A DNA stretch of 64,000 nucleotides, taken from contig NZ_CP029550.1 in the NCBI RefSeq assembly GCF_003173715.1, positions 3,254,501 to 3,318,500 on the forward strand, given 5' to 3'. The notes beneath the pieces were generated by a model, which searched no databases, was not told where the DNA came from, and saw only the letters and a program-made list of their open reading frames with translations. The stretch is from Methylobacterium durans (GTDB lineage: Bacteria; Pseudomonadota; Alphaproteobacteria; Rhizobiales; Beijerinckiaceae). Position numbers and translations under genes: made by a program. Within the stretch, counting starts at the first letter, position 1. Each line of letters starts with the position of its first letter. Shown here in pieces: positions 56,833 through 64,000 of this stretch.

Positions 56833-58041
56833 ATGGCGGCAACGAGACGGCCGGGTCGTAACCATCTCTTCGTGCCGGGGCCGACCAATATCCCGGATCG
56901 CGTGCTGCGCGCGATGCTGGTGCAGTCCGAGGATCACCGCTCGGTCGACTTCCCCTCGCTGACGAAGCCCCTGTTCGAGGACACCAAGAAGGTCTTCGGC
57001 TCGACCGACGGCACCATCTTCCTGTTCCCGGCCTCCGGCACCGGCATCTGGGAATCCGCGCTCTGCAACACGCTGGCCCGCGGCGACAAGGTCCTGTCCT
57101 CGCGCTTCGGCCAGTTCAGCCATCTCTGGATCGACATGGCGCAGCGCCTCGGCCTCGACGTGATCGTCCAGGAGGAGACCTGGGGCACGGGTGCGAACCC
57201 GCAGCGGATCGAGGAGGCGCTGCGCGCCGACAAGAACCACGAGATCAAGGCCGTGATGGTGGTCCACAACGAGACCGCCACGGGCGTGACGAGCGACATC
57301 GGCGCCGTGCGCAAGGCGATCGACGCGGCCGGCCACCCGGCGCTGCTCTTCGTCGACGGCGTGTCGTCGATCGGCTCGCTGCCCTTCAAGGCCGACGAGT
57401 GGAAGGTCGACGCGGCGATCGCGGGTTCCCAGAAGGGCCTGATGCTGCCGGCCGGCCTCGGCGTCGCCTGCATCAGCCCGAAGGGCCTGCAGGCCGCGGA
57501 GAGCCAGGCGGGCAAGAACGATCGCCTCGCCAAGGTCTACTTCGATTACGCCGACCAGCGGAAGGCGAACCCGACCGGCTACTTCCCCTACACCCCGCCG
57601 CTGCCGCTGCTCTACGGCCTGCGCGAGGCGCTGGACTGCCTGTTCGAGGAGGGTCTTGAGAACGTCTACCACCGGCACGCGGTGCTCGGTGAGGCGACTC
57701 GCCAGGCCGTCGCGGCATGGGGCCTGAAGACCTGCGCCAAGGATGCCAAGTGGAACTCCGACACCGTCACGGCGATCGTCGTGCCGGAGGGCGTCGACGC
57801 CGCCAAGATCATCAAGCACGCCTATGTCCGCTACAACCTCGCCCTCGGCGCGGGTCTGTCGGAAGTGGCGGGCAAGGTGTTCCGCATCGGCCATGTCGGC
57901 GACCTGAACGAGCTGTCGCTGCTCGGCGCCATCGCGGGCGCCGAGATGTCGATGCTCGACAACGGCATCAAGGTGACCCCCGGCTCGGGCGTCGCCGCCG
58001 CGTCGAGCTACCTGCGGGAGAACCCCCTCTCGAAGGCCTAG
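56833..58041 (+). CDS. sgaA: Serine--glyoxylate aminotransferase
   Basis: 402 residues, class V PLP aminotransferase. It converts serine plus glyoxylate to hydroxypyruvate plus glycine in the serine cycle for C1 assimilation. Visible are HLFVPGPTNIPDRVLRAM (~11-28), FPASGTGIWESALCN (PLP phosphate loop), VHNETATGV, FVDGVSSIGSLPF with the PLP-interacting Asp, and the Schiff-base Lys201 in GSQKGLMLPAGLG. GGAGG with an 8-bp spacing precedes ATG 56833. First gene of the C1 operon. Confidence 0.97.
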   Translation: MAATRRPGRNHLFVPGPTNIPDRVLRAMLVQSEDHRSVDFPSLTKPLFEDTKKVFGSTDGTIFLFPASGTGIWESALCNTLARGDKVLSSRFGQFSHLWIDMAQRLGLDVIVQEETWGTGANPQRIEEALRADKNHEIKAVMVVHNETATGVTSDIGAVRKAIDAAGHPALLFVDGVSSIGSLPFKADEWKVDAAIAGSQKGLMLPAGLGVACISPKGLQAAESQAGKNDRLAKVYFDYADQRKANPTGYFPYTPPLPLLYGLREALDCLFEEGLENVYHRHAVLGEATRQAVAAWGLKTCAKDAKWNSDTVTAIVVPEGVDAAKIIKHAYVRYNLALGAGLSEVAGKVFRIGHVGDLNELSLLGAIAGAEMSMLDNGIKVTPGSGVAAASSYLRENPLSKA

Positions 58042-58055
58042 TGGAAAACCCGAAC

Positions 58056-58077
58056 GGGGCCGGCCGATGCCGGCCCC
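58056..58077 (+). other. Strong hairpin between sgaA and hprA
   Basis: 9-bp perfect stem GGGGCCGGC/GCCGGCCCC with loop CGAT, 14 bp after the sgaA stop, without a T-run. It may be an RNA processing or stability element, or a partial terminator that sets the sgaA to hprA ratio. Confidence 0.5.
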
Positions 58078-58149
58078 GCTTCGCGTAGAGACACGGACGA
58101 AGGCCGGGCGGACGCCACGCCGGCCGCCCGGTTCTGAAAGGGGTTCTCC

Positions 58150-59093
58150 ATGACGCAGAAAATCGTCTTCCTCGACCGCGAATCCCTCGACGCCAAGGTG
58201 CGCGAATTCAACTTCCCGCACGAGTACACCGAGTACGAGTCGACCTGGACGCCGGAGGAGATCGTCGAGCGCCTGAAGGATGCGGAGATCGCGCTCATCA
58301 ACAAGGTGCCGATGCGCGCCGAGGTCCTGAAGCAGCTACCGAAGCTGAAGCTGATCGCGGTGGCCGCCACCGGCACGGACGTCGTCGACAAGGCCCAGGC
58401 CAAGGCGCAGGGCATCACCGTCTCGAACATCCGCAATTACGCCTTCAACACGGTGCCCGAGCACGTCGTCGCGCTGATGTTCGCGCTGCGCCGCGCCATC
58501 GTGCCCTACGCCAATTCGGTCCGCCGGGGGATTGGAACAAGTCGACCCAGTTCTGCTACTTCGACTACCCGATCTACGACATCGCGGGATCGACGCTCGG
58601 CATCGTCGGCTACGGTGCCCTCGGCAAGTCGATCGCCAAGCGGGCAGAGGCGCTCGGCATGAAGGTCATCGCCTACGACGTCTTCCCGCAGGACGGGCTC
58701 GTCGACTTCGAGACGATCCTCAAGGAATCCGACGTCATCACGCTGCACGTGCCGCTCACCCCCGAGACCAAGAACATGATCGGGCGCGAGCAGCTCGCGA
58801 AGATGAAGAGCAGCGCCATCCTCATCAACACGGCCCGCGGCGGCCTCGTGGACGAGGAGGCCCTGCTGGAGGCTCTCAAGAACGGCACCATCGGGGGTGC
58901 GGGCTTCGACGTGGTGGCGCAGGAGCCGCCGAAGAATGGCAACATCCTGTGCGACGCCGACCTGCCGAACCTCATCGTCACGCCCCACGTGGCCTGGGCG
59001 AGCAAGCAGGCGATGCAGATTCTCGCCGACCAGCTCGTCGACAACGTCGAGGCATTCGTGGCGGGCTCGCCGAAGAACGTGGTCGAGGCCTGA
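58150..59093 (+). CDS. hprA: Hydroxypyruvate reductase (frameshifted in this sequence)
   Basis: D-isomer 2-hydroxyacid dehydrogenase reducing hydroxypyruvate to D-glycerate in the serine cycle. First frame: MTQKIVFLDRESLDAKVREF to RRAIVPYANSVRRG. Second frame: DWNKSTQFCYFDYPIYDIAG, STLGIVGYGALGKSIAKRAE (NAD-binding G-x-G-x2-G), catalytic Arg/Glu segments INTARGGLVDEEALLEAL and GAGFDVVAQEPP, His in VTPHVAWAS. One base is missing in the G5 run near 58527-58531; six G restores a 314-aa protein. The enzyme is essential for growth on C1 compounds, so a sequence error is the likely explanation. Confidence 0.93.
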
Positions 59094-59343
59094 GACGGCG
59101 GGCGTTCCAGCCGTGACCGTGTCTTGAGGTGCCGCGTCGGCGGTCCCTCGGGCGGCTTCAGGGATCGAGCCGGTGGGGAAGCCTGATCCGGGCTTCCCTG
59201 TCGCTCCGCACCTCGACGAGGAGGCGCGGGCGGGACGGAGGCCGTGAGGGCTCGTCTGACCATTTGCCGGGATCAAACCGGGCGCTCGCGCCCGTTTGGG
59301 AAACGCTGAACCGCGCCGAACCGCGCGGACGAAGGGACAACCA

Positions 59344-60204
59344 ATGAAGAAGCTGCTTTTCCTGTTCGACACGGATCCGGTGCCGAGCGTGTTCGACACG
59401 GTGGTCGGCTACGACGGCGGCGCCGACCACATCACGGGCTACGGCAACGTGACCCCCGAGACCGTGGGCGCTCTCGTCGACGGGACGATCTACACCCGCG
59501 GCGGCTCGGAAAAGAAGTCGACCGCGATCTTCGTGGGCGGCGGCAACATGGCGGCCGGCGAGGCGGTGCTGGAGGCGGTCAAGAAGCGCTTCTTCGGCCC
59601 GTTCCGCGTCTCGACGATGCTCGACTCGAACGGCTCGAACACCACTGCGGCCGCGGGCGTCGCGCTCGTCGCCAAGGCTGCCGGCTCGCTTGAGGGCAAG
59701 AAGGCGATCGTGCTGGCCGGCACCGGCCCGGTCGGTATGCGCTCCGCCGCGCTGCTCGCCAAGGAGGGCGCGCAGGTGACCGTCGCCGGCCGCTCGCTGG
59801 ACAAGGCCCAGGCCGCGGCGGACGCCATCAACAAGCGCTTCAACGTGAAGGTGGCGGCCGTCGAGACGCCGGATGCCGGCTCCCGCGCCCGGGCCGTGAA
59901 GGGCCAGAACATCGTGTTCTCGGCCGGCGCCATCGGTCTCGAACTCCTGCCCGAGGACGCCTGGAAGGACGAGGCGAGCATCGAGTTCGTAGCCGATTAC
60001 AATGCCCAGCCCCCGCTCGGCTTCGGCGGCATCGAGGCCATGGACAAGGGCAAGGAGCGCCACGGCAAGCGGTCGTTCGGCGCCCTCGGCATCGGCGGCC
60101 TGAAGCTCAAGCTCCACCGCGCCTGCGTCGGCCAGCTCTTCGACAACACCGAGCAGGTGCTCGATGCCGAGGAGATCTATGCGCTGGCCAAGAAGATGGC
60201 CTGA
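59344..60204 (+). CDS. mtdA: NADP-dependent methylene-H4F/methylene-H4MPT dehydrogenase
   Basis: 286 residues. It oxidises methylene-tetrahydrofolate (and methylene-tetrahydromethanopterin) to the methenyl form with NADP. It matches the M. extorquens enzyme in stretches such as VVGYDGGADHITGYGNVTP, YTRGGSEKKSTAIFVGGG, MLDSNGSNTTAAAGVALVAK, VLAGTGPVGMRSAALLA (Rossmann G-x-G-x2-G) and ADYNAQPPLGFGGIEAMDKG. 250 bp separate it from hprA. This gene type is nearly confined to serine-cycle methylotrophs. Confidence 0.97.
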   Translation: MKKLLFLFDTDPVPSVFDTVVGYDGGADHITGYGNVTPETVGALVDGTIYTRGGSEKKSTAIFVGGGNMAAGEAVLEAVKKRFFGPFRVSTMLDSNGSNTTAAAGVALVAKAAGSLEGKKAIVLAGTGPVGMRSAALLAKEGAQVTVAGRSLDKAQAAADAINKRFNVKVAAVETPDAGSRARAVKGQNIVFSAGAIGLELLPEDAWKDEASIEFVADYNAQPPLGFGGIEAMDKGKERHGKRSFGALGIGGLKLKLHRACVGQLFDNTEQVLDAEEIYALAKKMA

Positions 60205-60216
60205 GGGGAGATAAGC

Positions 60217-60843
60217 ATGGCCGAGAACGAGACCATCTCGAAATTCCTCGATGGGCTGGCGAGCTCGGCCCCGACACCCGGCGGCGGCGGTGCCGCCGCC
60301 ATCTCCGGCGCGATGGGCGCGGCCCTCGTCTCGATGGTGTGCAACCTCACCATCGGCAAGAAGAAGTACGTCGAGGTCGAGGCCGAGCTGAAGGAGGTTC
60401 TGGCCAAGTCCGAGGCGCTGCGGGCCACGCTCACCGGCATGATCGCGGACGACGTCGAGGCGTTCGACGCGGTGATGGCCGCCTACGGGCTCCCGAAGAA
60501 CACCGACGCTGAGAAGGCTGCCCGGTCCGAGACGATCCAGGCGGCCCTCAAGACCGCCACCGACGTGCCGCTCGCCTGCTGCCGCGTCTGCCGCGAGGTG
60601 ATCGACCTCGCCGCGATCACGGCGGACAAGGGCAACCTCAACGTCATCTCGGACGCGGGCGTTGCCGTGCTGTCGGCCTATGCGGGCCTGCGCAGCGCGG
60701 CGCTCAACGTCTACGTGAACGCCAAGGGCCTCGACGATCGTGGCTTCGCCGACGAGCGTCTCAAGGAGCTCGAAGGTCTGCTCGCGGAGGCCGGAGCGCT
60801 GAACGAGAAGGTTTATGAGGTCGTCAGGGCCAAGGTGAACTGA
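60217..60843 (+). CDS. fchA: Methenyltetrahydrofolate cyclohydrolase
   Basis: 208 residues, FTCD-type cyclodeaminase/cyclohydrolase fold. It interconverts methenyl- and formyl-tetrahydrofolate, next step after MtdA. Motifs ASSAPTPGGGGAAAISGAMG (~13-32), NLTIGKKKYVEVEAEL and LNVISDAGVAVLSAYAGLRS are seen. It starts 12 bp after mtdA with GGGGAG upstream, so the two are co-transcribed. Confidence 0.96.
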   Translation: MAENETISKFLDGLASSAPTPGGGGAAAISGAMGAALVSMVCNLTIGKKKYVEVEAELKEVLAKSEALRATLTGMIADDVEAFDAVMAAYGLPKNTDAEKAARSETIQAALKTATDVPLACCRVCREVIDLAAITADKGNLNVISDAGVAVLSAYAGLRSAALNVYVNAKGLDDRGFADERLKELEGLLAEAGALNEKVYEVVRAKVN

Positions 60844-61050
60844 GCGAAGGTCAGCCGAGCCGGCTCACCAGTTTCGTCCCCGGTTCCTGCCGCCGGGGAC
60901 GGTGAAACTCTGAATACGAAAAGCATTCCGGTCGCCTATCAAGGCAGACTTAAAGAGAATGCAAAAAAATATAAACGCTGGAGCGCTTCCCGCGAAATGA
61001 AATTTGCGGGATGATCGCTCGCAAGGAAGCGCCAGAAAAGGAGGTCTCGG
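60844..61050 (+). promoter_or_regulatory. AT-rich, hairpin-containing spacer before mtkA
   Basis: 207 bp. A hairpin GTCCCCGG/CCGGGGAC inside a GTTTC/GAAAC outer stem (60871-60908) lacks a T-run. An unusually AT-rich stretch (60925-60980) follows, with TATAAA at 60970 as a possible -10, and a further small hairpin CCCGC(G)AAAT/ATTTGCGGG at 60991-61012 lies near the mtkA start. It may contain an internal promoter for mtkA-mtkB-ppc. Confidence 0.45.
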
Positions 61051-62229
61051 ATGGACGTTCACGAGTACCAAGCCAAAGAGCTGCTCGCGAGCTTCGGCGT
61101 CGCCGTGCCGAAGGGTGCCGTCGCCTTCAGCCCGGATCAGGCGGTCTACGCGGCGACCGAGCTCGGCGGCTCGTTCTGGGCCGTGAAGGCCCAGATCCAT
61201 GCGGGCGCCCGCGGCAAGGCCGGCGGGATCAAGCTCTGCCGCACCTACAACGAGGTGCGCGACGCGGCGAAGGACCTGCTCGGCAAGCGCCTCGTCACCA
61301 TCCAGACCGGCGCCGACGGCAAGCCCGTCCAGCGCGTCTACGTCGAGACCGCCGACCCGTTCGAGCGCGAGCTCTACCTCGGCTACGTCCTCGACCGGAA
61401 GGCAGAGCGCGTCCGCGTTATCGCCTCCCAGCGCGGCGGCATGGACATCGAGGAGATCGCCGCCAAGGAGCCCGAGGCCCTGATCCAGGTCGTGGTCGAG
61501 CCGGCGGTCGGCCTGCAGCAATTCCAGGCCCGCGAGATCGCCTTCCAGCTCGGGCTCAACATCAAGCAGGTCTCGGCCGCGGTGAAAACCATCATGAACG
61601 CCTACCGGGCGTTCCGCGATTGCGACGGCACCATGCTGGAGATCAACCCGCTCGTCGTCACGAAGGACGACCGGGTGCTGGCGCTCGACGCCAAGATGTC
61701 CTTCGACGACAACGCCATGTTCCGCCGCCGCAACATCGCGGACATGCACGACCCGTCCCAGAGCGATCCGCGCGAGGCGCAGGCCGCCGAGCATAATCTG
61801 AACTACATTGGCCTCGACGGCGAGATCGGCTGCATCGTCAATGGCGCCGGCCTCGCCATGGCGACGATGGACATGATCAAGCACGCAGGCGGCGAGCCGG
61901 CGAACTTCCTCGACGTCGGCGGCGGCGCATCGCCCGAGCGCGTCGCTACCGCCTTCCGGCTGGTCTTGTCCGACCGCAACGTGAAGGCGATCCTCGTCAA
62001 CATCTTCGCGGGCATCAATCGCTGCGACTGGATCGCCGAGGGCGTGGTCAAGGCGGCGCGCGAGGTGAAGATCGACGTGCCGCTCGTGGTGCGGCTCGCG
62101 GGCACGAACGTGGAGGCAGGCAAGAAGATCCTCTCGGAGAGCGGGCTCGACCTGATCACCGCCGACACCCTGACCGAGGCCGCCCAGAAGGCCGTTCGGG
62201 CCTGCCAGGGCGCCAAGGCAGCCCACTGA
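61051..62229 (+). CDS. mtkA: Malate--CoA ligase (malate thiokinase) beta subunit
   Basis: 392 residues, ATP-grasp subunit of the succinyl-CoA-synthetase family. It activates malate to malyl-CoA, which is then cleaved to acetyl-CoA and glyoxylate. [20 protein letters not shown] at the start, [60 protein letters not shown] and [18 protein letters not shown] fit. Assignment to malate rather than succinate rests on the serine-cycle context and on the tight linkage to mtkB, mtdA and ppc. AAAAGGAGG upstream gives a strong ribosome site. Confidence 0.95.
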   Translation: MDVHEYQAKELLASFGVAVPKGAVAFSPDQAVYAATELGGSFWAVKAQIHAGARGKAGGIKLCRTYNEVRDAAKDLLGKRLVTIQTGADGKPVQRVYVETADPFERELYLGYVLDRKAERVRVIASQRGGMDIEEIAAKEPEALIQVVVEPAVGLQQFQAREIAFQLGLNIKQVSAAVKTIMNAYRAFRDCDGTMLEINPLVVTKDDRVLALDAKMSFDDNAMFRRRNIADMHDPSQSDPREAQAAEHNLNYIGLDGEIGCIVNGAGLAMATMDMIKHAGGEPANFLDVGGGASPERVATAFRLVLSDRNVKAILVNIFAGINRCDWIAEGVVKAAREVKIDVPLVVRLAGTNVEAGKKILSESGLDLITADTLTEAAQKAVRACQGAKAAH

Positions 62230-62251
62230 GCGGACGGGAGGAAACAGACCA

Positions 62252-63145
62252 ATGAGCATCCTCATCGACGAGAAGACCCCGATCCTCGTTCAGGGCATCA
62301 CGGGCGACAAGGGCACGTTCCACGCCCGCGAGATGATCGAGTACGGCTCGAACGTCGTCGGCGGCGTCACGCCTGGCAAGGGCGGCAAGACCCATGTGGG
62401 CGTGCCGGTGTTCAACACCGTGAAGGAGGCCGTGCGCGAGACGGGCGCCACCACGACGATCACCTTCGTGGCGCCGCCCTTCGCGGCGGACGCGATCATG
62501 GAGGCGGCCGACGCCGGCGTCCGGCTGATCTGCTCGATCACCGACGGCATCCCCGCCCAGGACATGATGCGGGTGAAGCGCTACCTGATGCGCTACCCGA
62601 AGGACCGCCGCTCGATGGTGGTGGGGCCGAACTGCGCCGGCATCATCTCGCCCGGCAAGTCGATGCTCGGCATCATGCCCGGCCATATCTACCTGCAGGG
62701 CAATGTCGGCATCATCTCGCGCTCCGGCACCCTCGGATACGAGGCCGCCTCGCAGATGAAGGCGGAAGGGATCGGCATCTCGACCTCGGTCGGCATCGGC
62801 GGTGATCCGATCAACGGCTCCTCCTTCCTCGATCATCTCGCGCTGTTCGAGCAGGATCCGGACACGCACGCCGTCCTGATGATCGGCGAGATCGGCGGTC
62901 CGCAGGAGGCCGAGGCTTCGGCCTGGATCAAGGAAAACATGACGAAGCCGGTGATCGGTTTCGTGGCCGGCCTCACCGCCCCGAAGGGCCGCCGCATGGG
63001 GCATGCGGGCGCCATCATCTCGGCGACCGGCGACAGTGCCGCCGAGAAGGCCGAGATCATGCGGTCCTACGGCCTCACCGTGGCGCCGGACCCGGGTTCC
63101 TTCGGCGCGACCGTCGCCGAGGTGATGCGCAAGCGCGCGGCGTGA
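62252..63145 (+). CDS. mtkB: Malate--CoA ligase alpha subunit
   Basis: 297 residues. CoA-binding and phospho-His subunit. It starts MSILIDEKTPILVQGITGDK, with the CoA site GGVTPGKGGKTHVGVPVFNT, IPAQDMMRVKRYL, GPNCAGIISPGKSMLGIMPG, GIISRSGTLGYEAASQMKAE, and catalytic phospho-His in KGRRMGHAGAIIS (~246). It begins 22 bp after mtkA. It forms a heterotetramer with MtkA in other systems. Confidence 0.95.
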   Translation: MSILIDEKTPILVQGITGDKGTFHAREMIEYGSNVVGGVTPGKGGKTHVGVPVFNTVKEAVRETGATTTITFVAPPFAADAIMEAADAGVRLICSITDGIPAQDMMRVKRYLMRYPKDRRSMVVGPNCAGIISPGKSMLGIMPGHIYLQGNVGIISRSGTLGYEAASQMKAEGIGISTSVGIGGDPINGSSFLDHLALFEQDPDTHAVLMIGEIGGPQEAEASAWIKENMTKPVIGFVAGLTAPKGRRMGHAGAIISATGDSAAEKAEIMRSYGLTVAPDPGSFGATVAEVMRKRAA

Positions 63146-63154
63146 GCCGCACGC

Positions 63155-63292
63155 ATTTCCCTCCCCCTTGCGGGATGGGGCTGGGGATCGAAGATCCCGC
63201 GTGGGGGTGGTTCCGCGCGAGGCTCCGCGGTGCCTCCTGCGCCATCCCCACCTCCGACTCCTCCCCGCAAGGGGGAGGAGAGCTGCCGTCGC
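63155..63292. repeat. Palindromic repeats between mtkB and ppc
   Basis: CCCTCCCCCTTGCGGGATGGG near 63160 and CTCCTCCCCGCAAGGGGGAGGAG near 63264 are oppositely placed ends of a ~130-bp palindromic unit of the class found at 10880 and 23125. They may attenuate expression from mtkB into ppc. Confidence 0.6.
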
Positions 63293-63311
63293 GCGGGAGG
63301 CCCGATCAGCC

Positions 63312-64000
63312 ATGACCAATACCCTGCATGCCTCGCCGGGCGCCGCGGTCGACCATGTCTTCGCGCCGCCAGTGATCACGGGCACCTCCTCGAAGGAGGC
63401 GCTCGACATCCTGTTCCACGCGCTGCTCGACGTCGCGCGCCGCCACGAGCCCGAGCTCGAGGTGGTCCTGCACGGCAACGCCAACATCTCGGAATTCTCG
63501 CCGGAGCTTCTCGCCCGAGCCCTGCAGGTGCAGGGCATCTGGTTCCAGCTCCTCTCGATCGCCGAGCAGAACGCCGCGATGCGCCGCCGCCGCCACATCG
63601 AGCGGAACGAGGGCCGCGCGGCGCTCGGCGGCAGCTTCAGCAAGATCCTGGCCGAGGCCGCCTCCAATGGCATCGCGGCCGGCGACATCCACGGCCTCCT
63701 GAAGGATCTGCGCATCCGCCCGACCATCACGGCGCACCCGACCGAGGGCAAGCGCGTGACCGTGCTGGAGAAGTTCCGCCGGATCTACCTGCTGCTGCGC
63801 GAGCTGGAACTGCCCCGCTGGACCGAGCGCGAGCGCAACGGCCTGATGAACGATCTGCGCGACCAGATCGAGCTGGTCTGGATGACGGGCGAGCTGCATC
63901 TCGAGAAGCCGACCGTCGAGCGCGAGGTCGCCTGGGGCCTGCACTTCTTCGACGAGACGCTGTTCGAGATGCTGCCGGAGGTGCTCTACTCCCTGGAGGA
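63312..64000 (+). CDS. ppc: Phosphoenolpyruvate carboxylase (5' part; runs off window)
   Basis: About 229 codons are visible of a ~900-residue enzyme. It carboxylates PEP to oxaloacetate in the serine cycle. Visible N-terminal features: the catalytic His142 in RPTITAHPTEGKRVTVLEK, FRRIYLLLRELELPRW, and LWMTGELHLEKPTVEREVAW-type (here LVWMTGELHLEKPTVEREV) then GLHFFDETLFEMLPEVLYSL. It follows mtkB across repeats and belongs to the same C1 cluster. Confidence 0.95.
   Translation, partial: MTNTLHASPGAAVDHVFAPPVITGTSSKEALDILFHALLDVARRHEPELEVVLHGNANISEFSPELLARALQVQGIWFQLLSIAEQNAAMRRRRHIERNEGRAALGGSFSKILAEAASNGIAAGDIHGLLKDLRIRPTITAHPTEGKRVTVLEKFRRIYLLLRELELPRWTERERNGLMNDLRDQIELVWMTGELHLEKPTVEREVAWGLHFFDETLFEMLPEVLYSLE

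Noticed and set aside
58527..58531. Programmed frameshift in hprA
   Set aside because: No slippery heptamer with a downstream structure typical of programmed shifting was seen, and similar breaks in unrelated genes point to sequence error.

Overview
The window comes from a high-GC methylotrophic alphaproteobacterium, most likely Methylobacterium or Methylorubrum. The decisive evidence is the serine-cycle block at the right end: sgaA, hprA, mtdA, fchA, mtkA, mtkB and the 5' part of ppc. This is the gene content and order known from Methylobacterium extorquens. No rRNA, tRNA, CRISPR array or phage structural gene was recognised.

Layout. (1) 1-6748 is an accessory region. It holds an RsbQ-type hydrolase with a PAS sensor, a cold-shock gene, a DUF1810 gene, remnants of an AI-2E-type transporter and a hybrid histidine kinase, two copies of a 124-bp miniature inverted-repeat element, and a tyrosine recombinase beside dusA. 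This matches an island inserted at the dusA 5' end, whose far end lies outside the window. (2) 6870-20880 is ordinary chromosome: dusA, an aspartic protease, cobS/cobT, a sensor kinase, a two-subunit molybdenum oxidoreductase, a UDG-family protein, pyrF, a TetR/SDR divergent pair and a soluble chemoreceptor with a PilZ domain. (3) 21304-29001 is assimilatory sulfate reduction: cysI and cysJ on minus, an Lrp/AsnC regulator, then cysH-cysD-cysN on plus. Together they take sulfate to sulfide. (4) 29095-43551 carries housekeeping and small exported genes: an LLM oxidoreductase, an aspartate aminotransferase, a DJ-1/PfpI protein, a second cold-shock gene, cysQ, ubiA, rsmE, gshA, tusA and a Nudix hydrolase. 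(5) 43567-56181 holds polysaccharide and envelope genes (a GumC/Wzz-like protein, a WecG/TagA-like transferase, several glycosyltransferases, an LpxH-like phosphatase), with moaB, an SOS-linked radical SAM gene and rnhB among them. (6) 56833-64000 is the serine cycle behind a 650-bp leader.

How the serine-cycle genes work together: MtdA and FchA interconvert methylene-, methenyl- and formyl-tetrahydrofolate. SgaA transaminates serine with glyoxylate to hydroxypyruvate and glycine, and HprA reduces hydroxypyruvate to glycerate. PEP carboxylase makes oxaloacetate, and MtkAB activates malate to malyl-CoA.

A caution for any user: at least seven genes, among them hprA, gshA, rsmE and cysJ, carry a single-base frameshift, nearly all in G or C runs. 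Several are core functions, so I read this mainly as homopolymer error in the assembly rather than gene loss. No strong candidate for an entirely new system emerged. The most interesting points are the miniature element family, the dusA-associated integrase, the RsbQ/PAS pair, a shared operator-like motif in front of cysJ and cysH, and a perfect SOS box in front of the radical SAM gene.
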